The notes: generated by a model not told the origin, from the sequence alone. Positions 26,401 to 35,939 are shown, counted from the stretch's first letter. The stretch is DNA of 64,000 bases from Mytilus californianus (GCF_021869535.1 NW_026262581.1:112682771-112746770); one strand, 5' to 3'. Numbers and translations are program-made.

Positions 26401-29291
26401 ACAAGTTTTCAAAAATAAGGGGGATGGGGGTGACCCCAGGGACTCCCCTATATTTCATTTGATTTGTTATCTTGTCCCAAACAAGAATATATATGGTTTC
26501 GGGGTGGGGATCTCAACCGTTTACAAGTTTTCAAAAATAAGGGGGGTGGGGGTGACCCCCGTGGACTCCCCCTATATTTCATTTGATTTGTTTTATTGTC
26601 CCATATATGAATATATATGATTTACGGGTGGGGATCTCGACCGTTTACAAGTTTTCAAAAATAAGGGGGATAGGGATTTCGACCGTTTACAAGTTTTCAA
26701 AAAGAAGGGGGTGGGGGTGACCCCTGTGGACTCCCCTATCTTTCATTTGATTTGTTTTACTGTTCCATACAAGAATATATATGCAGTAGGGGTGGGGATT
26801 TTGACCGTTTACAAGTTTCACAAACAGAAGGGGATGGGGTGACGCTGGGGATTCCCCCAAATTTTCATTTGATTTGTTTTATTGTCCCATACAAGTATGT
26901 ATATGGTTTAGGGGTGGGGATCGCGACCGTTTACAAGATAAAAGCACATTTTCAAATTCAAGGGGTGGGATGACCCCCCAGGGACTCACCCTATATTTTA
27001 TTTGATTTGTTCTATTGTCCTGTTATTATTACTGAACACCGTGTGTGTCGATCACTTACTGTTTTCAAGTAATAGTCATTTGAAAATTGAAAAAAAAAAA
27101 AAATCCCATAGGGTTCTATAGTAAACCCCTCCCTTCTTTAGGACCCTCAGAATACCCCTAAGTAGACCCCCAAGGCACAAAAACCAAAGATTGATGGCTC
27201 CGCTAGACATGTTAGTCTAACATTTAATGAAACCCTAAGTAAATCTGACAAGCGGTCCGAGTTGTCTTCTTAGATAGTCCAAGTGGACTCGGTCCGACTT
27301 GTCTCGGGGACGAGTTGTCCACATTTCTTAAAACATCCCATCTTTGTCATTCATAAAACAACAACAACTTAATTTGGCAAGTTCAGTGATGAATGGAATA
27401 ATTTAATAAAAGAAAGGAATTTAAATGTGCATACATTTAATTGAAATTAATTGATTAATCACAATCTTCTTAAACGAAAAGATCTTCTTAAACGAAAAGA
27501 AGATCATGATAAACAAAACTTACTTTATAACATCAGAATACTTACTAGCTTACGTTTCGTGTAAGTTATTAGTTAAAATTACAGCCAACTTATACTATGT
27601 ATAACTTTATGTCCTTTATCATAGAGATTTGGTGTACATGAACAATATTCCTGTGCTGTTTGCCATTTGGGAAATGTAAACGACTTGTAATTAGAAATGA
27701 TGGCGATGAAATATTTCATACAATTGTTCTTTGACATCTTAGCCAAAAGCACATGGGATAATAAACTACGTACGGATTTCTATTAAGCACTACTTCCTAT
27801 GTGCAACTTCAAAAATTTTGGGTGGTTCAACGATCATATAAGGTTTTACTGGTCATATTTTTTGTATTCCAGAATTGAAAGTATGAAAAAAGTGCCCAAT
27901 TAGTTATTAATAACATATTAGCCAGCTAGATAATAACAATAGCACTTTTTACACCATTCAGTGGGAAGAACACAAATCTAGGGTGGTAGCATATGACAGC
28001 TTAACTGCCTAAAAATCAAGGCAGGACCATTTTAAAGGGGCAGGGATGGAAATGTATCAATTAATTTTAATTGGCCTTACCATGACAATTAGTTTAGGGT
28101 CATAGGAACCCTGCCAGACAGAAGTGTACACCTTACAATCATTCCATTCACCAAATATAGATCTACTGCTCATTGTATCTGATAAACTGAAAAAAACACA
28201 AATACTTGAAATTGACCAATGAACCATGAAAATGAGGTCAACGTCATTTGAGCCCTGTGAGACAGATATATACTTTCAAAAATGCAATCATTCCATACAC
28301 TAAATATAGATGACCTATTGCTCATAATTACATTTGTAATATCAGATAAACTGACAAAACCTCAAAAACTTAATATTGACCAATGAACCATGAAAATGAG
28401 GTCAAGGCCATATATGCAACCTGCATGACAGACATGTACACCTTACATTCATTCAATAGACCGAATAAAATGGCCCTATTGCTTATAGTATCTGAGAAAT
28501 AAATCTTAACAACAAATACTAAACTAAACTTGTCCAATGAAAAATGAAAAAGAGGTCAAGGTCATATGAAACCTGTGAGTCCAACATGTTTAATTTGCCT
28601 TACAATCATTCATACACCGAATATAATAGTTGACCTACATTATTGCTTATAGTATCCAAGATACTTAGTGAGAAATTCATGACCAAAGTTTGTGCCCAAC
28701 AGTCGCTGAACTATGAAAATGAGGTCAAGGACAATTAAACACAATGTATTACAGATTGAAACTTTGTAACATAAGGTATCTGCGTACAAGGTTTGAAGCA
28801 TTCAGATCTTTTACCCACTAAAATATCAAGCTTTATAAAAATACAAAATACGGCATTGTTGCCACCGGAAATTTATATATTTCCTATATCTCGCATTATT
28901 TTCATTGCAGGAAGACAAAAATCAGTGTTGGTTTGTACAGATTGTTTTCTTCAAAACCGAACAAATTAAGAAGTAAACCAGCCACGGTCTGTAGGACATT
29001 TAGAGTTATGTTTAAAGACGGTCCGAGTTGTATTCATAGACAGTCCTAGTTATTTTACGGGTTGTCTTCGGTCGAGTTACCAGAAGAAGAGTTGTCTATT
29101 TTCCAGAACCGTACCTCTACTGAAACAGCTTTTACAAGACCTATTGGCATGGAAATGTCACCATCTCTCAGATCCCTGTTTCTTTTACAAAGTACAAGCC
29201 GTTGTACACACATATTATGTCTTTTCATACATGATTCAACTAATTTTTCAATAGTTTTGATACTTTGTTGAGTCCACGTGAAACAATCCAT
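11282..29291 (-). CDS. DALRD3: DALRD3-like tRNA-binding protein, complete 13-exon gene model
   Basis: Splicing 29115-29291, 21994-22292, 19403-19866, 18743-18813, 17191-17301, 16700-16779, 16297-16355, 15820-15902, 14833-14962, 14062-14120, 13708-13821, 12231-12299 and 11282-11401 gives 1836 bases: 611 codons plus TGA, with GT/AG at every junction and matching phases. The human protein is about 540 residues. Family landmarks appear in order: an N-terminal KRNRDLR patch, FYHQQKVDLLW (about 353), MKYGDKVKG, then the DALR anticodon-binding-like domain with SGAFVMYNCARLATLF (about 467-482), LSSYYSR and the helical C-terminus ending LLGITPLNQL. Known role: DALRD3 binds tRNA-Arg and supports m3C32 formation with METTL2; it lacks the arginyl-tRNA synthetase catalytic core. 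The extra length lies mainly in a Ser/Glu-rich linker in exon 3. Identification is by remembered family similarity. Confidence 0.92.
12231..12299 (-). CDS. DALRD3: DALRD3-like exon 12 (short)
   Basis: Residues 550-572, VCNFLVSLSRHLSSYYSRTH then VLG; this is the DALR helix with the SSYY motif. Acceptor TTCTTCGTAG, donor GTAAGT. It is a 69-base exon, easily missed because skipping it keeps the frame. Confidence 0.93.
13708..13821 (-). CDS. DALRD3: DALRD3-like exon 11
   Basis: Residues 512-549, DEWELLYNYIFIYGELIAET and onward. Acceptor TATTTTAG, donor GTAATG; phase 0 at both ends. Confidence 0.92.
14062..14120 (-). CDS. DALRD3: DALRD3-like exon 10
   Basis: Residues 493-511, IYPPLPEINSLDFSTLREE, like the vertebrate 'YP.FPPVSSLDFS.L'. 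Acceptor GTTCCAG, donor GTTTGT. Confidence 0.92.
14330..14680. repeat. Two-unit ~165-bp repeat in DALRD3 intron
   Basis: Two diverged units share AAGGG(G/C)ATAACTCT and ACTGGTTTTTGAACT. It ends in a short near-palindrome, ATGCCCTGC ... GGGCAT (14637-14670). This resembles the organisation of the 24161-24691 element. Confidence 0.55.
14833..14962 (-). CDS. DALRD3: DALRD3-like exon 9 (DALR core)
   Basis: Residues 449-491 plus one base. It contains SGAFVMYNCARLATLFKHFE, the most diagnostic DALRD3 segment. Acceptor ATTCCACAG, donor GTATGT. Confidence 0.95.
15820..15902 (-). CDS. DALRD3: DALRD3-like exon 8
   Basis: Residues 422-448; PKWENTIFRLTMASLKFEFL corresponds to the family's 'W...F..L..A..KFE.L' stretch. 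Acceptor TTTTATAG, donor GTATGT. Confidence 0.92.
16297..16355 (-). CDS. DALRD3: DALRD3-like exon 7
   Basis: Residues 402-420 with split codons at both ends; TRFEQMKDASVMKYGDKVK. Acceptor ACGTTTTAG, donor GTATGT. Confidence 0.9.
16700..16779 (-). CDS. DALRD3: DALRD3-like exon 6
   Basis: Residues 375-400 plus two bases; INYGLVSSRQGSSHYKALTA and onward. Acceptor TTACTTACAG, donor GTGAGT. Confidence 0.9.
17191..17301 (-). CDS. DALRD3: DALRD3-like exon 5
   Basis: Residues 338-374. VIVVHLNSERRFYHQQKVDL matches the family's 'VVHV...EF.QQKLDLLW' block. Acceptor TTTTATAG, donor GTATTA; phase 0 at both ends. Confidence 0.92.
17335..17505. repeat. MITE-like 'CTGTGGATTCATT' repeat
   Basis: It starts ACTGTGGATTCATTTATTTT and ends near ATCCACTAAAATTAGTATCC. 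A related copy with better inverted ends is at 22438-22665. It lies in a DALRD3 intron. Confidence 0.6.
18743..18813 (-). CDS. DALRD3: DALRD3-like exon 4
   Basis: Residues 315-337, SGKDDTCTDIMSEVIHLQEN and onward. Acceptor TTATTTCAG, donor GTATAA; 71 bases, phase 1 to phase 0. Confidence 0.85.
19403..19866 (-). CDS. DALRD3: DALRD3-like exon 3 with Ser/Glu-rich insertion
   Basis: Residues 160-313 with split codons at both ends. Acceptor TTTTTCAG, donor GTATAA. The middle (KSPETKSESKSLTGQIDSE and onward) is low in hydrophobics and probably disordered. It is longer than the equivalent human region and accounts for most of the extra length. Confidence 0.88.
19995..20114 (+). repeat. Three perfect-type 40-bp tandem units
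   Basis: CCAGTATGGTTCAAAAGATT starts at 19995, 20035 and 20075. Units are nearly identical, so the expansion is recent. It lies in the DALRD3 intron upstream of exon 3. Confidence 0.92.
20385..20650 (+). repeat. Dispersed repeat, GGCCGTACGG family
   Basis: It begins AAGGAGATGAGGTATGATTG with CCAATGAGACAACTATCC, followed by ACCGTACGGCCTTCAACAAT and AACTAACGGCCTAATTTAT. It is the reverse of 2168-2425. From memory, an abundant mussel repeat. Confidence 0.7.
20640..21310 (+). repeat. Diverged ~190-bp tandem repeat
   Basis: Blocks such as CAATAACTCCTGTAAG / AACAACTCCTATAGAGAGTT and TTTTCAAGATAA(A/T)A recur three to four times. It fills the DALRD3 intron between exons 2 and 3; no coding content. 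Confidence 0.55.
21994..22292 (-). CDS. DALRD3: DALRD3-like exon 2
   Basis: Residues 60-158 plus two bases. Acceptor ATTTTTTCAG, donor GTAAG. It includes HRETLYRNVLSAVL, matching the conserved 'ERVLSAV' region of the family, and DDLRCAILLQHVSHLL. Confidence 0.9.
22438..22665. repeat. MITE with inverted ends
   Basis: The left end ACTGTGGATTCATTATGTAT with GGATACCAAT is mirrored by ATTGGTATCC and AAATGAATCCATAC at the right end. About 230 bp, non-coding, in DALRD3 intron 1; related to 17335-17505. Confidence 0.7.
22920..23345 (-). repeat. Fragment of the TGACCTTGACCTCATTTTCATG array family
   Basis: Outer blocks (CACACGCTGAAATGTCTCACC and, at 23220-23330, TGTACACCTTATAATCAATCC) match the reverse of the arrays at 35940-36545 and 48750-50570. 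The middle segment 23020-23160 is open on both strands but is treated as element sequence. Confidence 0.5.
23380..25140 (+). repeat. Left arm of a diverged inverted duplication
   Basis: Blocks at 23395-23450, 23480-23960 and 24900-25140 recur in reverse order and strand at 33700-35460. Examples are TTTTCATCCAGAT, AATGACTCTATTGAG, GTCAACAAAAA and CCAGTAACGGAAATGAAC. This arm holds an extra insertion at 24161-24691. Confidence 0.75.
24161..24691. mobile_element. ATGCCCCC element with three ~150-bp units
   Basis: It is bounded by ATGATGCCCCCGC on the left and GGGGGCATA on the right, where CCCCCTCTG...CAGTGGGGG forms a hairpin. Inside, three units share CATTTGTAAAGGGGCATAAC, TTCAAACTTGATCTGTG and TGGTAATAAGCATT. 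Non-coding; inserted in the left duplication arm. Confidence 0.7.
25385..25525 (-). repeat. Decayed GGTACGAGTT terminal piece
   Basis: Repeats of GTGGTACAAG and AGTACGAGTTTG, followed by GGACTTGCTTCC, resemble the right end of the element at 30765-31765. It is probably a solo end or older copy. Confidence 0.5.
25785..25850 (+). repeat. Short piece of the GGCCGTACGG-family repeat
   Basis: GATGTGGTATGAGTGCCAAT and GAGACAACTTTCCATCCATC match the head of 20385-20650. Confidence 0.6.
25922..27256 (+). mobile_element. GGATGCTGTTAC element, long copy with tandem array
   Basis: Same ends as 7822-8254 (start TGTAACAGGATGCTGTTAC; end CTAAGTAAATCTGACAAGCG). Between them, 26170-27010 holds about seven units of ~120 bp with TTTCATTTGATTTGTTTTAT, TGTCCCATA, GGGGTGGGGATCTC and CCGTTTACAAGTTTTCAAAA. 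The open frames within are repeat artefacts. It lies in DALRD3 intron 1. Confidence 0.75.
28085..28870 (-). repeat. ~150-bp TGACCTTGACCTC tandem array
   Basis: About five units on the minus strand with CCATGAAAATGAGGTCAA (plus-strand sense), ACACCTTACAATCATTCC and ACCAAATATAG. The same unit occurs on the plus strand at 35940-36545 and 48750-50570. Confidence 0.85.
29115..29291 (-). CDS. DALRD3: DALRD3-like exon 1 (start codon)
   Basis: ATG at 29291; 59 codons (residues 1-59) to a GTACGG donor. CKRNRDLRDGDISMPIGLVK aligns with the basic KETR.R.LRSRDF-type N-terminus remembered for vertebrate DALRD3. It ends in phase 0 and joins exon 2 across a 6.8-kb, repeat-filled intron. Confidence 0.8.
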
Positions 29292-29499
29292 GTTTGTTTA
29301 CATCGAGTCAGTATCATTCGTGCGTTTTGAATATTTAGGCCGTACTAGATTTGTCTACCGCGGGTAATCCAATCACACTATGTACAAACGTTACATTTAC
29401 CGAGCGGTTGATTGTTGTTGGGATAGTTGTTTTTGACATCAGATGATTTAGAAGAAATAGTTTATCTCTTTTACATATTCCCCATTTCCATTCTCAATT

Positions 29500-29560
29500 T
29501 TATCAACAAGTTGTAGGTATTCCTATGGGCACCAATTGCCCCCCCTTTACTATCAGACTT
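29500..29560 (+). pseudogene. Possible reverse-transcriptase core remnant
   Basis: A short frame reads YQQVVGIPMGTNC, like the thumb-adjacent 'VGIPMGTNCAP' motif of Penelope- and DIRS-type reverse transcriptases. The frame then breaks, and an ATTCC microsatellite follows. Only about 15 residues are recognisable, so this is a fragment at most. Confidence 0.4.
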
Positions 29561-29629
29561 GTTCCTGTACTGTAACAGTATGTTATAAATCAAGTTTATG
29601 GCAACAGTCAATAGAGATCCCTAAATTAC

Positions 29630-30110
29630 ATTTCCCATTCCCATTCCATTCCATTCCATTCCATTCCATTCCATTCCATTCCATTCCATTCCATTTCCCA
29701 TTCCATTCCATTCCATTCCAATTCCATTCAATTCTATTTCCCATTCCATTCCATTCCCATTTCCATCCCATTGCCATTCCATTCCTTATTCCATTTTATA
29801 TTCCATTCTCCATTCCATATTCCATTTCATTCAATCCTTCATTCTACATTCCATTCTATAACATTCCATTCCCATTTCAATTCCTAATCCCATATCCATT
29901 CCCATTCTTCATTCCATATTCCATTCTTCATTCCATATTCCATTCTTCATTCCATATTCCATTCTTCATTCCATAATCCATTCTCCATTCCATATTCCAT
30001 TGCATTCAATTCTACAATCCACATCCCTTTCTATTGCATTGAATTTCATTGAATTCTATTCCATTCCATTTTTCGTTCCATATTCCATTCCATTTTCAAC
30101 CAAACAACAT
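29630..30110 (+). repeat. ATTCC pentanucleotide tract
   Basis: It starts with about ten near-perfect CCATT units and then becomes degenerate (CATATTCCATTCTTCATT blocks). It lies just upstream of DALRD3 exon 1 on the other side of its start. The long low-complexity open frames it creates on both strands are not genes. Confidence 0.95.
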
Positions 30111-30114
30111 TCAA

Positions 30115-30765
30115 TCAAGCACCTAAGGAGTGTTTCTATAAGCGGCCGGTTAAAATTTGTCCCCGACCAGAATCCATGTAAGATTAGTCAAGCTCAATCT
30201 TTATGAAGCATTTATCTGACCTCGATCAGCCTGAAAAAATTAGAAAGGGACATAACTCATCACTCTTGAATCGGAGGCGGGAATGAGAAAAAAGAAATAT
30301 ATTCGTAGTTTGAAATGACATTGTATCCCCTTACATGTTCAGAAAAATAGTAAATATTCTTTCCTTAATATATGAAAATTTAGGCTTTTGTTTACACGAA
30401 TGAAAACAGTTTTTTTCTGATCCGAAAAACAACCTCTTCAAGTTGTGTCGTTGTGAAAGTAGTATTACACATCCATGTAACAAGGTACCAAGTTTGCTTA
30501 TGTACTGATTTCGTTCAGAATATTTGGTTTTCCCAAGAACTGATAAAACCAAGGGTACATGTATACTCAGTACAATCTAAACACTACTGCCTAGAAAAAT
30601 GAACAGGGTTCAGGAAATCTACAAATATAGCTTTATTGAGCAACTGGATAGTGGGTTATTTTGCCCTGGTTCCTGTTCGCATTAGGTCTGGTTCAGTTTG
30701 CCCTGTACTGAAATAATTGTATATTGATAATGTTAAAAAAATAAATCCCATTTATTCCATAATAT
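30115..30765. other. Intergenic stretch, nothing recognised
   Basis: AT-rich sequence between the ATTCC tract and the GTACGAGTT element; no exon or repeat unit could be supported. Confidence 0.4.
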
Positions 30766-31765
30766 GAATTGTTCGTCTAAATTAACTCGAATTATAGTTA
30801 TCTCGTACCACTGTAAACTCGTACCAATGTCAACTCGTACCACTAAGAAAAAACTCGTACCAATGCAAACTCGTACCACTGCTAACTCGTACCATGGTAA
30901 ATTCATACCATTGTAAACTCGTACCAACTTATTTAAACGCATTCAAATGGTGTTTAATGATGAATATATACTTTAATTTCACTCAATACCTCTTAAATCT
31001 GTAAAATGTATATAATTAGAAATTACAATGACCAATTTGTTTTGATAATCAGGAATTTCATTTAATAATAAACATTATACATTTAATTCCAAGCTGTTAA
31101 ATTATATAACAACAATCAAATTTTAATAATATGATTAAACAAGTTGATTAGTTTATAATCAACCAATTATCACACAATCAAAGGAATTTAATATATTAAT
31201 TAGCATGGTGATTAAGAAATTACATTCGTATATTTGTCTAAGTTTTCATTAAAATCTGGTATAAAATTCCAAGATATTTCAATTTTTTGTATGAATCTTA
31301 AAAAAAATAATCATAAAACATTCGTATTTTTGTCTAAGTTTTCATTAAAATCTAGTAAAAAAATTCAAGTAATTCAACTTTTTTTTATTAAGTTTACCAA
31401 AAAAAAAATCATAAAACATTCGTATTTTTGTCTAAGTTTTCATTAAAATCTAGTAAAAAAATTCAAGTAATTCAACTTTTTTTTATTAAGTTTACCAAAA
31501 AAAAATCAAAAAACATTCGTATTTTTGTCTAAGTTTTCATTAAAATCTAGTATAAAATTCAAGTAATTCAACTTTTTTTTATTAAGTTTACCAAAAAAAA
31601 AATCATTAAACATTCGTATTTTTGTCTAAGTTTTCATTAAAATCTAGTATAAAATTCTGATTGGTACGACTTTCCAGTGGTACGAGTTTACGTTCGTACG
31701 AGTTAACTTTTTTGGTACGAGTTTACGTGGTACGAGTTTACAATGGTACGAGTTAACTTGCTTCC
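30765..31765. mobile_element. Element with inverted clusters of CTCGTACCA
   Basis: The left cluster (30800-30930) has about seven CTCGTACCA boxes spaced 14-20 bp. The right cluster (31660-31765) has the reverse, TGGTACGAGTT. Between them, 31215-31655 is a tandem array of ~95-100 bp units with ATTCGTATTTTTGTCTAAGT and TTTTCATTAAAATCTAGTA. Multiple inverted subterminal boxes are typical of transposase-bound ends; no transposase gene is present. Confidence 0.75.
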
Positions 31766-33700
31766 AATTAACTCCCCATTACGCCACCTAATTTTTTCAA
31801 TCGTAAAAAGGAAGGCCATTGTAGGGATGATGGACGGCCGATTTAGCACTTGAAAACCGATATACTTATCCACATAGCATCATTACGACCCTTATATTCC
31901 AGTTGTATTTTAAAAGACAAATGTATCTTACATTTGTACTAGCTATTAACATGATTAAGCATCGTTTAATGTACTTTTAGGCATTTAGTCATTTAATTAA
32001 TATTGTCTTTTTGATTGTCAGCGGGAATTTTCAAAAGTTAAAAAAAAAAAATCTAATATATTTCGTGGAAGGGCACACTAAAAGTTTTCAGAGGTTGAAG
32101 AGGAATTACCCTAGATAATACGCACAAAAAATGGATGTTTTCTGAAGTTTTGAATTTTTAAGATCCACTTGTAAAGTCTGTCGTCTACGGTTTTCAGTAA
32201 AAAAAAATTATTCAAACACACCTACTTTGTTGTTATGACTCGTTAGAAAGGTATTTCACTTAATCCATATATTTCAATTTTTAGTACTGTGAGTTTTCAA
32301 TGTTATTATATCAACCTGTACAGTAGCTTATATATGTGAAAATAATAGAATCTGAAGCAAGATGATGTATCAAATATTTTTTATTTATATGTTTTCAAGG
32401 CAAAATTGTCGTCTCATACACATGTGTACATACAAAGGTATACTTGCCTTTCTCTTTTCGATGAAATACAGTTGTGTAATTGCCAATTTCTAGGATTTTT
32501 TCCAAAAAAAATGTCTCCGGGGGCAGAGATGCAAGTTAATGCTTTATAAAGATCAATCTTTTAACTTTCTGTGGAATTTAAAAGTTTACAAATATCTTGA
32601 AGATCCATACTATAATTTAAGTAAAAACCGTGTATATAAGATGCATAAAATCCTAACTTATGCACCTACATTAAACTTTCAAAGCCCAGAGAAACAGAAT
32701 TAAACAATTGAAATATACCAACTTGGCCATTTTTACCTTCTCTAATAAAGAGTTCAATTTCTTTTGTTTAATTTCAACTGGATATCAGCCTGTGTTGAAG
32801 AATGTTTTGTTCATACATTTCTCAAGTTTGTTTGAGTTATTTTTAACACATAGAGCAAGTCACAAAAAACACACTTACCAGATGGTCATCAAAATGACAC
32901 TCAAGATGTAACATTTCCTGTCTAAATACCCATAAAACACGTAAAAGGCTAAACAAATTAAAACAATACATATTCTTGCTCAACGATATTTATTTATGAA
33001 ATCAGGGCAGAATGACTGGTTGCAAATGGGAATAGGGGCAAAACAACCCAGATTCACTTTGGGCTATTTTAACTTGATTGAGATATGAAATCCCCCCACC
33101 CACCTCGAAGAAAATTTAAGTTTCTGCTTAAATTTTTGGATGTGCAGTCTAAAACTCCACATGCTTAAAAAAAACATAGTCAAGATTGTTTCTGTGTACA
33201 AAATTTTTGGAACTTTTAGGGAATTATAGGAAGATTTAATTGGAAAATTTCATTCAACAGTACTTCCTTATTGTGTTTGTAAAGCTTCAAAATGCACTCC
33301 CAAATGCAAAGCAAGAAACAGGAATTTCATTGAAAAATTGCCAAGGGAAATAATTTTGCATAGCCAGATCAAGCTATATTAACTCAAACTTAAGATAAAC
33401 ACATTTTGATTAACCCTTTTTGTCTTGTTAAAAGCTGGTAAAGATGGGAATTTAAAGAAAGGGCTGAAGAGATGGAGGAATCATTATTTCCCCCCTAAGT
33501 TGTGGAGGTTCAAGGATGTTCCCTTCAGGTCCATTCACCCACTAAAAAAAAGTCACATCACCCTGAATTAAATATGTTCAAGATTTAAAAAAAAATAATT
33601 TCTTTTTCATAAATAATTAAGATCATAATTAGGCCAATTAAAATTAATTGATAGATTTTCATCCCCGCCCGCCCCTCTGAAATTGTTCCGCCCCAATTTT
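31766..33700. other. Intergenic AT-rich stretch, no gene seen
   Basis: No exon-like frame with splice sites, and no tandem structure stood out on either strand. It could hold an untranslated first exon of the USP48-like gene, which cannot be recognised from sequence alone. Confidence 0.35.
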
Positions 33701-35460
33701 TTTTATTTTTAAAAATTTACAATTTCTGGATTTTGTTCATTTCCGTTACTGGTAACCGCCGATAATTTCGTTTCATTCAAAACTTCCTGTTTCAAATTTC
33801 GGTTTTTGTATTTCTTCGAGTAATATAAGTCGACATATTCTTCTGCTCAATGATGTCAGATGATAACATTATCTTCTGAGAATATAGATTGATTACTAGA
33901 AGGGCATGGAATATTCGGGTTACGAATAATAGGCAATGTCCAAGAAAGCTAATCGTGGTATGTCACAAATTTCAGTGAATGAAAAACCGTGGATTTTTTG
34001 GAATATTTATACAATGACTTTATGTTAGGAAATTTGGACTGTGAATGATAACCAAAGCGTGAAAATCACAGAACACATTGGTACAAAAACATACCTGGAA
34101 TAAAGTAATTGACACAAGCACGAATTTGTGCGATTTATGGGCGTTTATTGAGTACAAAGAGTCGGCCAACGTACAAAATGTATTATAGCAAGCCCTTAGA
34201 TTTACCCCAGTGAAGGCTGTTGTTTTTGTTGACAAACAGCAAACACCCTTTGTCCCCAGCCCCTCAATAGAGTCATTAAACAACTTCTTCCTTTTGGTTC
34301 AGTTCATGTTTTACATTGTAATTATATTTGCACCTTGCATACACATGTAAGAATCTTAAAAGCATGAACCCTAGTATTTTCAACACAGTTTGAGTTTTCA
34401 TTTCACTCTGTACTCATAATATTTGTGTTGCATACCAATGCATATGCTTCCTTTTATGGGCACTACAAATCATAACTTAGAGAGCAAAATAAATTTGATC
34501 TAGGTAAGTGTAAAAGAGAACATTTCTCCACGATTTTGCTATTTACTAAAAATAGGTTTCTAAAGCGGCAATTACATGTAGAGCAGTGTTTGCCAATCAG
34601 AAATATTAGATTAAGAATTTGAAAAATAATGTAGAATTCCTTATATATACATGATATAAGCTTGTTATTACCCTTGTGTGTGACTTTTTATGCAATAATC
34701 ATAAATAGTTTCTGACATTCTCTAAAATAAAATTTTGAATCAAAACCAAAAAGTATACAGATCCTTAGATTAATATAACTAAGAAGTGTGTAAAATTTTA
34801 AGCAATAATCATAAATCGTTTTTGAGATACGGCGCGACATGTGAAAACCCCCCTTTTTAAAAAAAAAAACCAATATCTCAAAAATAAAATTTTGAATCAA
34901 AACCAAAATGTATACAGATCTTTAGATTAATATAACTAAGAAGTGTGTAAAATTTTAAGCAATAATCATAAACTGTTTTCGAGATACAGGACGACATGTG
35001 AAAAACCCCTCCCCCTTTTTTAACAAAATACTCAATATCTCTAAAATAAAATTTTGAATCATCACCAAAAAGTATACAGATCTTAAGATTAATATAACTA
35101 AGAAGTGTGTAAAGTTTTAAGCAATAATCATAAATTGTTTTTGAGATACAGTGCGACATGTGAAAAAAAACACACACCTGTTTTAGTTACTAAGTCCCGT
35201 AACTCAAAAAGTTTTAATCTTATTTTCACCAAAAAGTATACAGATGGTTTGACCATCATAAGAAACAACTATGTTAAGTTTCATGAAATTTGGATAAGTC
35301 GTTCTCAAGTTACGGTGCGACATGTTTACGCCGGACGGACAGACGACATTTGTATACCATAATACGTCCCGTCAAAATTTTGACGAGCATATAAAAATTA
35401 AATCCTCCCACCTGCCCTACTTTTAAAAAAAATCTGGATAAAAATCTAATTAATTTTAGT
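33700..35460 (-). repeat. Right arm of the inverted duplication
   Basis: Reverse counterpart of 23380-25140. TTCATTTCCGTTACTGG is at about 33738, the 34200-34290 segment is open on the minus strand, CAATGCATATGCTTCC is at 34437 and ATCTGGATAAAAATCTAAT at 35431. An ATACGCCC-type element (34685-35398) is inserted in this arm only. Confidence 0.75.
34685..35398 (+). mobile_element. GGGCGTAT element, 5'-truncated copy
   Basis: About four units of ~165 bp contain AGTATACAGATC, TTAATATAACTAAGAAGTGT, AAGCAATAATCATAAA and GAGATAC(G/A)G(C/T)GCGACATGTGAAAA. A unique tail follows: GGTGCGACATGTTTACGCCG, ACGGACAGACG and the end TTTTGACGAGCATATAAAA. Same tail and units as 57115-57615. Confidence 0.8.
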
Positions 35461-35702
35461 TGGCCTTACAGTCAGAAGATTACTAAAACAAGGAATTTTA
35501 AATAATTGGAATCAATAAAAATTGTTACAAGTAATGTACATGTATATGTAGGAGTTGTCTCTCTTTCTGATAATTTAAAAACATAAATGAGTGATATTTG
35601 TGATCAGGCAAAAAAAAAGATAGTCTCTTTCCTGCCTTCTAACCGTCCCAAAAAGATTTAATTGCTTTTCCAAAAAATATTTAAAAATAGTGTTTTACAT
35701 GT

Positions 35703-35855
35703 ATGTCATTTGACTAGGATACAAATCTGTGTTTTGTGTCATTTGAGTAGGATACAAATCTGTGTTTTGTGTCATTTGAGAAGGATACAAATCTGTGTTT
35801 TATGTCATTTGACTAGGATACAAATCTGTGTTTTGTGTCATTTGAGTAGAATAGG
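35703..35855 (+). repeat. 33-bp tandem repeat, ~4.5 units
   Basis: The unit contains GTGTCATTTGAGTAGGATAC and AAATCTGTGTTTT. Thirty-three is a multiple of three, so an 11-residue repeated open frame results. There is no other sign of coding. Confidence 0.9.
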
Positions 35856-35939
35856 AATCCTATGTCTGCTAGATTATTCAGTCAAATTTGTTATAAGATT
35901 GACCATAATTGAGTTGAAAAGCTGTCACAACAACAGAAA

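Noticed and set aside
26300-26973. Open frames repeating PVDSPYISFDLFYCPI
   Set aside because: They come from the ~120-bp units inside the GGATGCTGTTAC element.
29536-29976. 146-codon frame of repeated HSIPF-type residues
   Set aside because: It is a translation of the ATTCC pentanucleotide tract; the opposite strand is open too.
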